Shown here piece by piece: positions 13,156 to 27,200 of a DNA stretch of 64,000 nt. Source of the DNA: Ophthalmolycus amberensis (Eukaryota; Chordata; Actinopteri; Perciformes; Zoarcidae); NCBI GenBank assembly GCA_024529925.1, contig JAFEUB010001215.1, positions 558,001 to 622,000 on the forward strand, read 5' to 3'. The notes under the pieces were generated by a model. It saw nothing but the letters and a program-made list of their open reading frames with translations, had not been told where the DNA came from and searched no databases. How positions within the stretch are numbered: position 1 is the first letter of the stretch; every line of letters starts with the position of its first letter. Made by a program: the position numbers and the translations under genes.

Positions 13156-14324
13156 TGCATACACCCTCTCTCCCTGAACATAAACTGTAGAGTGCTCCAG
13201 TTCTCCCCGCCTGGTCATCAGGAACAGCATACCTCATCATACTGTACTTCTCCTTATCTCTTTCTTTCTGTTCTTACTCTCTCGTCACACCTCCTTTATC
13301 TCTCTGTCTGGTTCATGCAGGGTTAATGCATGAACCCCACAGCCCCCCATTTAAGGAACACATGATCATGGATATCCTGCGCATAGTAAAGGTGTGTTAG
13401 TGTATTTTAACATTACTATCAATTCATTCATATTTTACAAAAGGAAGTAGCCAAGCTTAAGATAGAAGAAGATCGGAAGCTCACTTAAAAGATATCTTGG
13501 CTACTATAACAAGTCAAGGAGCTTCACATCTTTTTCACGGTGGCTAATGCAATAAACACAAATATTTATGCAAAGGCATGCAACTGTTACCAGATAACAA
13601 AGCCACTGCCTTGTGAATTGTATGTGTGATCTACAACATGTGAGAGAGTATGTGACGGAATCTGCAATGAATGCATAAGATGTCAGGAATGAACAAGACA
13701 GCCTTGATCTTGATCAGTCCTCCAGCAAGTCTCTGATCTTAAAGTATGTGAGGCGTTTGGGTGGCATGAAGGAACGCTGGGTTGGGAGAGACGTTTTTTT
13801 TTTTTCTTTGTGTTTGTCCATCACAGTGCCATGAAAAGCATGGGTGTTGGTTTTGGAAGTCACAGATGTCTGAGAGACGTTTGAGGAACACAGATGACAG
13901 AGCTTCACTGTCTTCCTTTAATCCGACCTAATTTATATGATATATACTGTATATATGATATGAAGGTATGACCTGCTTGCTATTAAAAGCAGTCACAGTG
14001 GAGATATGCAAATTACTATATCTCTGGAGCTCGAGAACAGCATGTACTATATTAGTCCTGACCTTCAGTGTATGAATTACATTGTAGTATTTTTAAACAG
14101 CTGATGTGATGATATGAGTGGAGAGACTTTTGAAAGACGGGACAGCTTGGAAATTGTTCGGGTAACTGTTCTACATCCACCTTTATTCAGAGGGAACAAA
14201 TGAGCAAATTTCCACACACTGTAATTGTTAATTGCAGGAGACACACATGTAATAGCAGCAGAATGTCTGAATGACTGAATGATAAACTGCTTTTATATTC
14301 CTTTGAGGTTAAGGGATGGTGGGA

Positions 14325-14878
14325 TGCTGGTGAAAAGTAAAGCCAATGCTCAAGTGCCTTAAACCTGCAGGGGTCGACTCCTCTGGTTACAAAAAGAAGT
14401 CTGGTTGTATAGAAGTCTTTGAGAAAATGACCCTACTTCTCATTTGATTTATTGCCTCAGTAAACATTGGGTTTATGTTCTCAATTGCTAGTTTCAAGTG
14501 CCCTTCAAAACAACATGATGTTCATTTAGTAAGTTATGGTCCCCTTTAGAGTTAAATAGACCATAAAGCAGGGTATGCTTTAGGGCGTGGCTACCTTGTG
14601 ATTGACAGGTCACTACCACGGCGGTGTCCTGTCTGAGAGTTGTCAATGTTTTCAAGTTACAACGTTAACCCTTTCACAGTGTGTTCTCACTTCAACATGC
14701 TGGTTGCCTAAAAACCAACCTGTATTTAGTTGCATCCTCTCGTGTCACTTCCTGGGAGCAAAATAAGGAGAAGGCGACAGACAAAAACCAAAATGCCGAA
14801 CTCCAGGTTTCCAAACGGTTGTCAAAAACCAATGATGACATCACGGTGACTACGTCCACTTCTTATATACAGTCTATG
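14325..14878. mobile_element. MITE-like element, second copy (left end missing)
   Basis: The sequence aligns by eye with 44,472-44,960 in several blocks. These include a GTGCCTTGAACCTGCA-like word, TTTGAGAAAATGAC, AACATGATGTTCATTT, GGCTACCTTGTGAT and the shared right end CACTTCTTATATACAGTCTA. The left inverted repeat is not recognisable. This copy is somewhat longer because of internal insertions. Confidence 0.65.
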
Positions 14879-15084
14879 GTTTTTCCCCGGCGTGGTCACC
14901 ACCCAGGCTGTATTCCAGAGGGTCAGTCTATGTTTTATTCTAAACGTTTTAGTCACGCTAGCTGCATAGTAGATGGTAGTGTCGGCCGGTCAACCTCTTT
15001 TGTCGAGACTGAAATATCCTAACTACTGTTGGATTGCACAGACATTCAAGGATCCCAGAGGATTAATCCCACAGACATTTCCTC

Positions 15085-15430
15085 TAGTGCCAATAGCAGG
15101 TCAAAGCTTTCACTTATCTCATCTAATCTGTTCATTTAAATATCTACAAAATGGATTGGCACAACATTTGGTACAAACGTTCTGAGACAATGTATCCTAA
15201 TGACTTTATTGATCCCTGACTTTAAGTGCCACCAGGTCATTCATTTTCAATCACTGTGGTCGATAACTAAATACCTGCAAAATGAATGGCATTCTCATTC
15301 GCTTCAGCTGTACTTTGTGGTTATCGCAAATTAGCATGTTAGCATATTGACGTTAACAGAGCCTCACAGAGCTGCCAGCATGGCTGTAGACAGAAGAAAG
15401 GAAGCTGATGATGTCACATTTCCCTTGAAC
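15085..15430. repeat. Dispersed repeat with GCTAACATGCT words, copy B
   Basis: It contains AAATACCTGCAAAATGAATG, TCAGCTGTACTTTGTG, a GTTAGCATATTGACGTTA word and GAGCTGCCAGCATGGCTGTA. The CAGCTGTACTTTGTG block is shared with the copy at 47.06 kb, and the GCCAGCATGGCTGTA end resembles the copy at 2.7 kb in reverse layout. Confidence 0.6.
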
Positions 15431-16125
15431 ACACCAACAAAGAAGTCTTCAAGATATTGTTACTGGTATAAATTAACTTTTTACAAACAATCATAGTGTC
15501 CTTCATGGTGTAGTGGTATGAACTGAAAACAATGGAAGCCTGGAAACCAATCTAAAGCACATTGTTAGCATTGGAGGATAGTCAGCAGAAATGTAGAGCA
15601 TTGGTGATTTGAAGTGAACAGGCTAAAATATGCAACACAGTCCACGTGGTCAATAAAGCAACACGCTGAGACTCCCATTCTGTGTCAGCTAAACTTAAAA
15701 GGAGCTTAGGTTGATGTTTACTCAGCAAGATCTCCTCTGCTCTATAGGGGAAGCTGACTTTATGAGTAGAAATCAGCAGGAGACCATCCATTCCTCAGAC
15801 AGACTTCATAGCTCAGCTTTGCCAAACCGGCCAAAAAAAGGGCAAACTCTAGAATAATTTTAAGTGCTCATGACTCCGGGGTAAGTCAGCCGACAAATTT
15901 ATCCCTCATTAATGATAATAATACCCTTCTAGGGCTATTTTCAGCCAACGGTGGTTGCCATCAGATACATTTTTAGCCTGCTTAAATGCTTTTTTTCCAA
16001 TTCTTAGTTTCTGAGGGAAAATAGATGCTGGTTGAGAGACCTCAGACCGCAGCATGGAACTACGTCAGGCCCATTAAAACGCCAGAAGTTCACTAAGTAT
16101 AGGGAGCACTCCTCACGTCGCACGC

Positions 16126-16128
<3 letters not shown>

Positions 16129-16180
<52 letters not shown>

Positions 16181-16191
16181 TTTCTCTCTCT
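16129..16191. repeat. (TC)n microsatellite
   Basis: A pure TC run of about 49 bases, then a short TTCTTTTC interruption and a few more units. A polypurine-polypyrimidine mirror repeat of this length can form triplex DNA. Confidence 0.96.
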
Positions 16192-16665
16192 CATCCTGTG
16201 TGAGTGGTGGTTATGACATCCAGGTTAATTTGTCAAGTCAACAGAAGGCCGAAAGTTTAGTGGGACGATGTAAATTGACTGTCATTTAGTTGGTAGACCA
16301 TCCCTAGACTGCTCCCAAACTATCTATTTTGTGGCCTGCGTTTAGCCTTGTTAGCTGTCCTGCTCCTGCATCACTGCACCGCTGTGTTTCGACGCAGGAT
16401 GCCTGGACTCACTAACACCCCCCACAGTATGTCTGTCTAAACAATTTTTTCCACAATAATCAGATCACTTGTCTCAAAGTACAGTGTTGCAGAAGTATCA
16501 GAATGAATCAGACAGGAGAATCCCTCCCCTGACGCCAGAGTGTGTCTCTGTTAAAGCACAATGTGCAGGTTGAATTTCTTAGGTAAAATATGTGTATTTC
16601 TAAATATATAGGCCACGAGGACGAATTTTATTTAAACTGTGCCCCATTATTTCTGGTATATACAC

Positions 16666-16684
16666 ATATATATATATATATATA
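16666..16684. repeat. Short (AT)n tract
   Basis: About nine AT units in an AT-rich stretch. Confidence 0.9.
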
Positions 16685-19600
16685 GATATGGATGTCTTAC
16701 ACAAGCCACAAGGACAAAACTGTTGAGGAAAAAGTTGCTATTTTGACCCACACCCTTTTTACATGGTGGCCAGTGAAATTACATCAGAAATTACACTGTA
16801 ACGGGTGGTAGTGAGTCAGTTTTCCTAAATATAAAACGAACAGTGATACTCGAGCTATCATGTCGCAATGTGTTTAGTGAACTGAGAAAACAGTTTGTTG
16901 CCATTTCTCTGATAACACTTGGAAACATGTGATGTGGGATGTCGAAGCCACAACTGTGTAACACTCCGTTCACGCGGCTCTTTCCTCAATTATTTATCAG
17001 CGGTGCCTCTATTGTCTCCAGCTGCAACATTTGTCACAAAAGCCGCACAGATTCGAATTTTCATATTTTTGACCTAACCAGTACAAACAGCTCTTTAATT
17101 AAAGCTGGAAATAGCTAAAAGATTCCCACTAAAATGCCCATATAGAGAGTATGACCTTATTACTGCAACTGCAGTTTAAGGGTCTTATATGTACATATTT
17201 ATTGTTGCGTATGGTTAAGTGGTGATTTCCCTCGACTGACACCAACATTATCACAGCATCATATCACAGAAACATTTACACAGACTTGACTTGCAAGTTC
17301 ATCACAAAAGGATTGATACCACAGGAAAACTAACTTGTAAATGACAGGTGCGGACAAGAAACTAGTCCTTGGCGTGCTAGCTTTGTCAAAAAGGTGTGGC
17401 AGACATTTGTCTTTTAAAAGGCCATCAGCTGATTTGACCCACACCCTCTGACAATCCTCTGGGAGGCTCACACCTTTTGTATGTCAGCAGCTCTGAACAG
17501 GTTTCATTTCTAATACGTGACCATCTTACTGGTTCTGTTTTTAATAATGGAATTTGTGTTGAGATTGTTTTAGCTGCTCATACCGCACTATGTATTTTTC
17601 TTTAACATAACTTCACTTATACTGTGTAAAGGTTAAGGGTTGCTCTGAATGAGCGTGGGACAACGCAGCTATTTCAGTATGATGACTAAGAGAGGAGAGT
17701 GATTCTTTTTTAAGGGCTGGACTCGGGAACTTTTCGAGATGAAAGCTTCTGATATCTTGGCAGCGAGGGAAAAAGGGATGGGTATCAAAGGAAATGAAAG
17801 AAAAACACTTGCCAAGTGACAGGGCCAACGTGACAAACAAGAACTTCTGCATGGCGAGGGTGATTTACAAAGCATTTTCTTTGTCGGAGAAAGTGTGGCA
17901 GCTATCTTTCATTTTTTCGCCCATCAGCTGACACACCCTCTGCTGTCCACACCCCACGGATGCCAGTTTTGAACAAGTTTCATTTCTAACAAACTTACCA
18001 TATCAGGTCAGTGATTGATTTCTGTGCTCTTTTCACCTCTGACACTGGATCATAACACCAGAAGGAGCCCAGTATCCCCCAGGAATTAAATTCCTATTGG
18101 ATGAGTCTGTACATTGAGAGTTACATACAAAGCCAGCTATCTGTACCTTAACCTTCAGTTTGCACTTTTACATTTTTGGCCACTTGGGGGATTTGGAAAA
18201 AAGATTCAAACCCAACAATACTATTTGCATCGGCCATGATGCCATCAGCTTTGGTTGCTATGTTTGTAACATTACTCAGCACTGTACAATACAGTCTAAT
18301 GGGTAGCAGGTTTATCTAGTTTATCTACAATGCTATTCAACATCTTAAGCTTCATTGTGCGACATGTCAAAAAACAGACTACATTATGACAATAGGGCGA
18401 TGTCCTGCCTTCATTACCACTCTGATGAGACTCTTTTGCTGACAGAGCCTGTGTAACCGGGTTGCTGTAGTACAGTGGTAACAAGGAGGGCGTACTTCAG
18501 TTGGTTAATCACGTGAATCTATTGTTTGATATACAGTAAGTTACGCCGATGTCGTGAGAAGAGTGTCCACACTATGTAACCACGCTATTACCAGACTCCT
18601 CTTACCGTTTTCCCATTTTCTTCTTTCTCAATAATCTTTATCATATTATATGTCCGTTTGTGTGAGACTGTGAGACTGAGGCCTTCCTTCATCTCATCCT
18701 ATTGGTCTCACTCGGCTCTGCTTCCATGGTAATATTCACAATATTGTGGCGTAATCTGTTTATCCAAGCCAAACAGAAACACAAAAACCCAGACAGCGAG
18801 AGGACATTAACCTTTATTCAGTCACTTGAGTCCACTGACATTGCATATATGATCAGAGGTCAGGTTTGCCACTATTCATTAGATCATTTCCCCTGCCTTT
18901 TACAGACACTTTCCACAAGAAAACTCCTTAGTTACTCAAAAGTACACTTTGTTTGCACGCTGCTAAAAATAAAAATGGTGTCAGGGGAAAAACATTATAT
19001 ATATACCTTATACGGTCCGGGCTGTTGGGACCTTTATGGTTGCACATAAAAATAAACAAGCGTGCTGTCATCACATAGGCTGGTATATTCTAAAGCCAGG
19101 CAATTAAAAATGTGCTGATAGTAGCAGGGCAGCAACCGAGAGCTGAGACGGTGCCAGGGCTCCATATGTGCGAAGGGAAGAATGAACTTGCAGCCGAGGT
19201 CACGCAAAAAAGAACAGCGCACGTGGGCATATTTGGATGGTATCGTGTAGCGTGTGCACGTAGCTGTTTGTATGCAGATGATGTGCATGTGTGTTTGAGC
19301 GTGTATATTTACTTTGTGTCAGTGTGTAAATACTGTACACTGTTTGCGCACTCTGTGTTTGTGTGTGTGTTACAGGTGTGTGTGTGTGTTTCTTTGAGTG
19401 TTAGCAGCACAGCAATTACTGTAAAAAAGACTCCGATTATGGTAAAGATTATAAGGTAAGTTCAAGGGCTGCACTGTGGCGGCTTAACAGGGTGTGAGCA
19501 GGGCCGCATTGTTTGGTTTCTACCAGAGTTGCTCAGTCAGAATGAATGACGTCTCACACACGTATGCGTGCAGGCTTGTTTGAGTTGTGGCGTGTGAGCA

Positions 19601-22600
19601 GGCTTATGTATGTACTTAATCACTCGTCAGCGCTGATGAGGTTGCACAAACACAAGCACAGGCTCAGAAGCTTCTCACACAAACGCCACGAATCTGCAGC
19701 AGCCTCTCCCAGGAGAGCGATTCCCACTTCCCACTCTGTGTTCTGCGGCCAGGGCGGCCGGCACCGCTGCCCAAACACCTGCCACACTCAGCATGTAGGT
19801 AAACAAAAGGAGGAAATTCTGTGAAGTCATATACAGGGTTTTGCCCTTCCACTGTTGTGCTTCCAACTGTTTTTTAAACTAAAATTAGTTTGGGAAATGC
19901 TGCACGGGAATTTTGGTACAACTGATTTGCAGCACAGGTCTTTCGAACCGGCGGTTCACATTGCAAAACACACAAACCGGCAGTAATTCATGTTTACACT
20001 GTCATCACAACTGAGCTGAGAAAACTGAAAAAAGCCACCATGCGCATTTCCACCACAGAGGTTTTTTTTCCACCATTTTACTCTCAGGGACGACTGCAGA
20101 TAAACACATATGCGTTGTTAGCATACACATTTTGAAAATAATCATTCAGGGTTTATTTTCATTGGCATATAAAGAAAAAGTGCCACGTTGTCTGTGCTGT
20201 TGGACTTTTTTCTCACCTGTGCCTCTTTGGTAATGCGGTGACTCAGCGTGGGAGGAACAACATGATGTATAGAGCAGAATCACGGCTGTTCAGATAGCTG
20301 ATAAAGCTTTATTTGTATGTTTTTAGTTTGTTTCTAAATTACATATTATTATCACATGTACTCACGGGAATGGTCAGTTAATGCATCAATTTAAAGGCTT
20401 AAAGTATTTCTCAGGATGGCAATGTTGCTCGGTTGGTGAAGCACAGTGATGTTAAAAAAACCATCTGCATCATTGCTCAGCATTGTTTACAACAACCTAA
20501 AGTTGTCGTACTATGTATATATACATTTGTCAATTTAGCTTTGTCGATTTTTTTTGGGGGATTTATTGGACAGTTCAGACACATCTGACTAAATTAGATT
20601 GACTGGTTGTAGTGAAAAGGAAAAAAATAGGAACATTGCAAGGAAATGTACAAAAAACCTTTACTGACCCAGAAAAGCCGAAAGATAACCATAACCCTTA
20701 CCCAAGAACAGCTAAATACACACGCAAGTCATACGTCTCCAGGTCTACAAGTCTGTAGCCTGCAGCATTCAAGCTTAAGACGGGAAGTGAACTCCTCCTG
20801 TCGCAAATACCGACCAGAGGGCAAAAAACAAACCAAACAAGTCTTAGCCCTGCAGTCTGAGCAAGCAAGAGTCCTGTTTGATAAATGACGTCACCGAAAC
20901 TCAGCTTAAAAGAAGAAACGCGAGCAAACAATGCTGTCGACCTGAGTCATCAGCACACACACAAGAACCCCACACTATTCGGCGCCCTCTTTGCCATGGT
21001 GAGGTCATCGGGATCAAGAAACGCTCCTCGTCAAATTCTGCCTCATCTGCGCTCATTTGTCTTTATTGTTTTCAAATCATAATTTAAAGCTTTTTGCATT
21101 TCACCCATTACCCGTATTGTTAAACTTCAAAAGGTTGCTTTAAATTTCTTGTGTCAGGTTAGTTTTTGCTGAAACTTGGCACTCAGGTCGCGACAGTGGT
21201 TTGTTTGTCATAAAATAAGGAGGAAGTGGGCAGTTAGCAGCTAAAGCCACGAAGCCTAAACAGACAAAGAAAGGAGCCACACCCACAGAGACTGTGGACA
21301 TCAATCCTCTGTGCCACAGAGCGCCATCGTTGTCCCCAAACTGTTAAATACACATCAATGAGCCCCACACTGTTGCACTGGGTGACATGTTCCATCATTA
21401 CAATAAGCACGGGCATTGTGGTTCATTTTAAGTCAATCCCACAAACTCAGAAGTCATTCTGCTGTTATGAATACTCACTGAGGCACCAAATGTGTATTAA
21501 TCTGCAGCGAGGATAGTCCCCACCAAGTGCAATGTTTACTCTTGTTTGAGTAATGTTACAATAAAGAAAATATCGAATAACATCAGCTTTATCATTGAAG
21601 TTATAGGCAACTATTCATACTATTCATATCATGCAGTGAACACAGTGAGATCTCACAAATAGGACATAGGGACGTTGTTATGTGTGTATATGAGGTCAAC
21701 TTTAATTGCCTGTTAACTGGTGAAAAACCTTCCTCCGTCACGCTACCTTTCATCTACACTTTTTCTCTCTCTCGCCATCACACGCATCCTCCCCTCTCCC
21801 CTTCTCTGTCGTGCCTGGACCCGTGTCTCTGTTTCATGTGCCCGAGGAGACGGGTATATGTCTTTACCATGACTGAACCGCAGGCAGCTCACTCGCCCAT
21901 TAATGCCTCCGGATTAGGAACAGGTGGCTAGTATAATTTCATTTGAAGGCGTTTCCAATGCTGGCGGCTCGCTCTGTAGACAGGCATGAAGTGGGAAAAA
22001 CGTGTTCTCGTACTTGTACTGATTGCGTGAGCAAACATTTTTAGTACCCATAAGAGGCCATGATGAGATTAAACGTATGTTTGAAGGTGTGTTGCTCTCG
22101 TACACTCACAGAAAGAGATGGGTGTGTTGTGCACATTCCTGGATAACATGAATCTCTCCTTGCCACACAAGTCCGACACGACAACATGCCTCGGCTTTAA
22201 TCAGTTGTTTTGCAAGCCATAACTCAAATAAGGAGATCTGGATCAGTTTGATTTGTGTTGTGTCTGTGTTGAATCGTAAACATGTATCGATAAGTAGACT
22301 ACAGTTTATCTCTTCCACACCCAATGGAAAATGTAGCATATGCAGTGACTGTAAATGAAGGACTCTGTCAGCGAACTAACCAGCACTGACTGCTAATTGA
22401 ATCAATGGAGGTCAATGGAAATGATATGACAGAAGCAGTAATGAGCTGTGTGTGATCTATACATTAAAGGCTAAAATGGAAAAGACATCAGATGGGTGAG
22501 GAAAACTAGGCTTTTTTTCTTTCCTGTGCGAGTCCATGTTGGCGTCAACGAGAGTGAAGTAATGCCAATTACTGTACAATGCCGCTGATGTAATAACCAA

Positions 22601-23514
22601 TAGCGTTTGACTGCTTTATTAAAAAAGGGGAACAACATAATGTCTTTGTTTTACAATGTGAGCAAAAAACAAAGCTCAGCCGGTCAATTTGTCATCAAAA
22701 GAGGCCGCATCTCCCCTTTGTTTGCCTTCATTTCATCCCACATTTTTTCAATTATTACTGTATGACCACGTACTGTCCTCCTGGATGGGACAGAGAGAGA
22801 GAAATGAGGCCCACAGCAGATCCAAATGGTGAAGTGATAGTGATGGAAATGTGAAGGGATCCAGTAGAAAGGGGCCTGTGCTTTAGTTGGAGGCCGACCA
22901 ACACTAGAGCAGAGAAAACAAGGGCAGGGGAGCCGTTGCAAAGACAGTTGGGATATTATCCACACAGGACATGTACGCTTGGGCTGATTTATAACAGCAC
23001 TGTGGAGCTTGGCAAGCTTTGTTTTTCAGTGAAAATCTGTTTTCTGCCTCTGAGAGTTGTTGTGCTGGATTGGACTGGCTGTTTAGACACTTTCTGGCAC
23101 GGGTTTTCCATATGAAAAAAAGTCATGTTTTTTTTTGCTTGAACTGGAAATTAAAAGTCAATCACAAAGACATTTTTTCAGCATTAGTAATGTGACTGTC
23201 AAATCATTCTTCAGAAAGCTCCTCCCCTCTTTATTAGGCTTTGAAGACGTGTACACTGACAAATGGAGGCGACACAGGTGCTGCTGGCGGAGCAGGAAGC
23301 TACACAACCAAACAGGAAACATAAATCGCCCACACAAACAAATATCAAAGACCACAATGTTGTTAGAGACAGTGGTCACAGGTCGCTGTCATGCATACGG
23401 CTGAAAATTGTATATGTTTCATCTTTATGTATCAACATGTCAGTCGGGTCATTTATGCATTCCAGACAATTCCCAGGATTCAAGGATTTCTGGGATTTTA
23501 CTTTTTGCGTCTTT

Positions 23515-23645
23515 CAGCTCATTGTTTTGGTTTTACACCCGGCAACGTTTCTGGTTCACAGATCTCAACAGCCTCGTTTCCAGGCCCAGGCAGCTGTTTT
23601 CAGTGAGAGAGCTCATCCGCTACCTGGTCAGAGCTAAGAGCTCAA
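23515..23645. repeat. Dispersed repeat family 3, copy 3 (left part only)
   Basis: The word GCTCATTGTTTTGGTT is shared with 12.39 kb, followed by CAGGCAGCTGTTTTCAGTGA and GAGAGAGCTCATCC. It is probably the left half of the same repeat. The similarity is limited to this stretch. Confidence 0.4.
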
Positions 23646-23970
23646 TATGGCCAACAAACAGTACTTTTTTCTAGATTTGCTTGGTTTACCTTGGAAAACT
23701 GAACAATGTAATTTAATCACCAGATTTCCTTCAAAGCCCGAGAGGCCAACCAAAATAATCATATACAGTCCCTGGTTGGTTAAAGTAATTGGTCACGTAG
23801 AGTGATGTGTGCAGCTTATGAGCCACAGCAATGACTAACAGCTGATGAGTGGAAATGTCGATAAAATGAAAGCCAGTCCAGTGCTGTGTCTCGTGTCCCC
23901 CCTCCTCCCCTCCCTTCCTGCTTTCCCGCCAACTGAAAGTTTTTTCAACTTCATTTCACAGGCATGCTTT

Positions 23971-23991
23971 TTCTCTCTCTCTCTCTCTCTC
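23971..23991. repeat. (TC)n microsatellite
   Basis: About ten TC units, lying just left of a CG-enriched segment. Confidence 0.92.
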
Positions 23992-24029
23992 CTTTATCTT
24001 TCACTGTCTCTATCTCTCCTCTGACAAAT

Positions 24030-24270
24030 AAACAGGTCTCACGTGAGCTCCTCTCCCACTCCGTCTGCGTGTTCTCAGAGGAGGACGCCGCCCCTGTCTG
24101 GCCTCTGTGGCGACCTGAGCCGCACCGTGATTGGCTGAGGCCGAGTTACTGCAGCCAGAGGAACTGCGAGTGGCAGACAGGCATAGCGTGCCTGAGACAA
24201 AAACACAGGGCGCCCTGCCAGCCACTGTCCCTGAGGGGTGAGGACCGGAGCTGAAGAGTGCCTGGCTGGC
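24030..24270. promoter_or_regulatory. CG-enriched segment with an inverted CCAAT box
   Basis: In an otherwise CG-poor region this stretch has many CG dinucleotides (GAGGACGCCGCCCC, GGCGACCTGAGCCGCACCG). It also has the word GTGATTGGCTGAG, an inverted CCAAT box of NF-Y type, at about 24.13 kb. It could be a small promoter or enhancer. I see no convincing splice donor or coding exon next to it. Confidence 0.3.
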
Positions 24271-27200
24271 TGCTGGACAAGTCGGTGTGAAGGGTTTCAC
24301 TGTAACACACTGTGCATCTATTTTGCATGCACATTGTCACCACATGATGAATGCTTCCCCAGTGCAGATGATTATGTTCCTTAGAATTAAAGTGTTTTAT
24401 TCGTGACTGCCGACTTCAATATTACACGGTAATATTAAATCCAGCAGTCATTGTGTGAGGAAATGTTTTGCCGTTTTTTTAAACAGATATCAAATTTAGG
24501 AATGAAACCCTTCCCTTGTGGACTGGCTGAGTGATGAAATGACTCGAAGCTTCAACAGATGACAGATGCTTGAAAGACCTCACGGAAAACTTAACTAAAT
24601 CACAGTTTTAGTCGGTTATAAAAGAGATCTGGCAATCTGCTGTAAATTTGAGTTTTCAAAGCAACATGAGACTGCAGAGCTCTATTTTTGGCCTCATGTT
24701 GACATCTCACATAATCTGTTCCCAAATTGCAGCTGCATTTAATTCAAAAGAGCTGCAAAAGGATTTAATATGACGAGAAACAAAGTGAAAATTGAAACTT
24801 AATCAAGACAGATATTATGAACATTAAGTTGCCTGGCAGACTGAGTTGCTTCCTCACTGCGGACAGATTAAGTCTCTAATTACTGTAACTGTGTAATTTA
24901 CCAGCTGAATGACTGGTTGTTAATATGACAGGTGATGTTCTGAGCAGTGGCAGGCAAACGTTGCAGTGTATCGTGATTGGTTTTAAAGAGCTCCAACATG
25001 CAGCAAAAAATGCCATCAAGTGACAGTGTAGTGATCATGACATTTAAGTGACCCAACAGGCCGAACAAACATTTCAAGATCATCTGCAACAACAATAAAT
25101 GCACTGAGGAACATTATGACATGACGAAACATTCAATTCTAAGTTTTAAACGATAGATTTAGTCATCTCTTGATCTGATTTGGTACAAGACAATTTATTT
25201 CAAAACAAATGCACCAGCTTAGCATTGGTTATATCCCCAAAAAATCAATACCTGGCTGCTGCTTATTCTATTAGAGAAAACCAGAAATCATGTTGAACCC
25301 CCAATAAAGAAATGAACAATAAAACAACATCACAAGAAGAGCAGGACATCACTTTTTTTTTCTAAATGTGAGGACACAAAACTGACTAGAATACCTGAAG
25401 GAGAGTTTCTTAAGCTAACATATGAATCATGTCTATCTCTCTGTCTACGTGTGTGTCATCATGGCTAATTGTGGTCCTGGAGACACCTCAGGAACTACCC
25501 CAGACGTGGTTTTGAGTACTTTACCAGGTGTTTATATGTCTGTGGACAGATTTTGTCAACGCGATAGTCTCACAACAGTCAGGACACCCTGGACAGATTT
25601 TGCTCCGTGGCTGCCGTGATCCCGTTGGTTGCCAAAAGAGCTTCTTCTCATTTTTGTAAATTTTGTATTAACACAGAAAAAAATAACTGTATTATGTCTT
25701 GGTACAGGAAACTGACAAATGCAATATAAAACAAAAGCAAAACTTATATCCAAACACGAGATGGGTTGGGTCACCACAGAGAAACCTGGAGAAATAGAAA
25801 GAAAGACGGAATTGATGAGCCTGACAGCTGAGACAGGATAAAACAGGGAGTCAGCGAAGGGAAAGATATTTGCTCTAAGGATTTTTCAGACATCCCCGTG
25901 TCTCAGCCAGCCTCTCCCCACCACACCCTGAATCTCCCTCTTCTTTCCCCTTTGACTTGCAATTAGAATTGTGTGTTATGTGTCTGAACCTGCCATGATG
26001 GAGCTGCTTCACCTCTGTTAGAAGTCCCTGTGTGTGTGTCATGAAAATACTCCACTGATTGTATCATAATCTAGACTAATAATAGGGTTTTATTTGGTTG
26101 CACGTAGGTGAAGAGGTTAGACGACCCGGGTTTAAATCCCGAGTTGATGAACATCTTCCCTTGTATCACAAATGATCCGACAACAGAAACACTGTTGTCT
26201 CTTAAATGTATTCGTCCCTGCAAAGTCTTCCTCTCTTTACACTCGGGTGTCAGAGAAAACTTCCTCTTTCCCAACCTGCCCCAGCCAAGTTGCTGCCAGA
26301 GCTTTTCCCCGTCTCATCACTTGATCAGCTAAGATCTAGAAAAGCATACACCTTCATCTCCTAAAGTATTACAGTGTTACAAAACCATGTCTGGGTGTGA
26401 AGTGTGTAAGCCATTGAATTAAAGGGGATTTAGGGGTGAGATTATGGTTATATGTGTAAGTGTAGTGGTGTGTCTGGTTATGGCATGCCATTATTTTGCT
26501 AAAACAATGACCTGTACTTCATGATTTAGTACAATCAAAATGTATTTCATTGTTATTTATTGCTGTTGACCGTCCTACATGTGCATATAATGGCTACATG
26601 CATTATATCACGCTAAAAGAATAAAGCTAAATGTCCCAGACAAAAGTGTTTTTCTTGTATTGTAGTGAGGCTTGTTTATTGGTCCTAGTTCTAGTATAAT
26701 TATGTATGATAAAGGAAAATATAAGATCTGGCCTTTCTAACATAACCTTGTTTTACTGCTTAGCTTACATACTTACATACCGGTACATCAAAGTTGTATG
26801 TTTTCACTTTTAATAACATTGCTGTGAGGAACTTTTAACTTGTAATGAAACAGTCTCACTTTAATACTGATGTCTCTATATGACCTGCATAAGTAAACAA
26901 GACCATCAGTGAGAAGATTGACTATCTTTACTTAGTTATTGTTAATGCTTGTCATCGGTGCCACCGGGTCTGATTTGGTGCGAAATAAGATGAAATCATG
27001 CAGGTTCACCAGAAACTTCTTCAGCTCAGACTCCAGTAGCAACCGATTGGACGATCGCTCTTGTGGAACGGTCAATTTAAAGCAGAATCTTTTACTCCAA
27101 AGCCAAGGTAAACTGGTTTCAGATAAGGTGCCACAGAAACCAGTTTACTGCGGCCCCAGCAAGTTCATTCAGAGTTTGTTAGGGTGAGATGCATCATCAT

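Larger units (their letters stand above)
10031..20500. other. Gene-free stretch (10.0-20.5 kb)
   Basis: This holds the long AT repeat, a family-3 repeat, the partial MITE, copy B of the GCTAACATGCT-type repeat and the long TC microsatellite. The remainder is unremarkable AT-rich sequence. Open frames are all under about 120 codons and none looks like a known protein. Confidence 0.6.

Noticed and set aside
26100..26155. Possible tRNA gene, because of CGGGTTTAAATCCCG resembling a T arm
   Set aside because: No acceptor stem or anticodon arm can be paired around it and the A box is poor; it is probably a chance palindrome or a SINE remnant.
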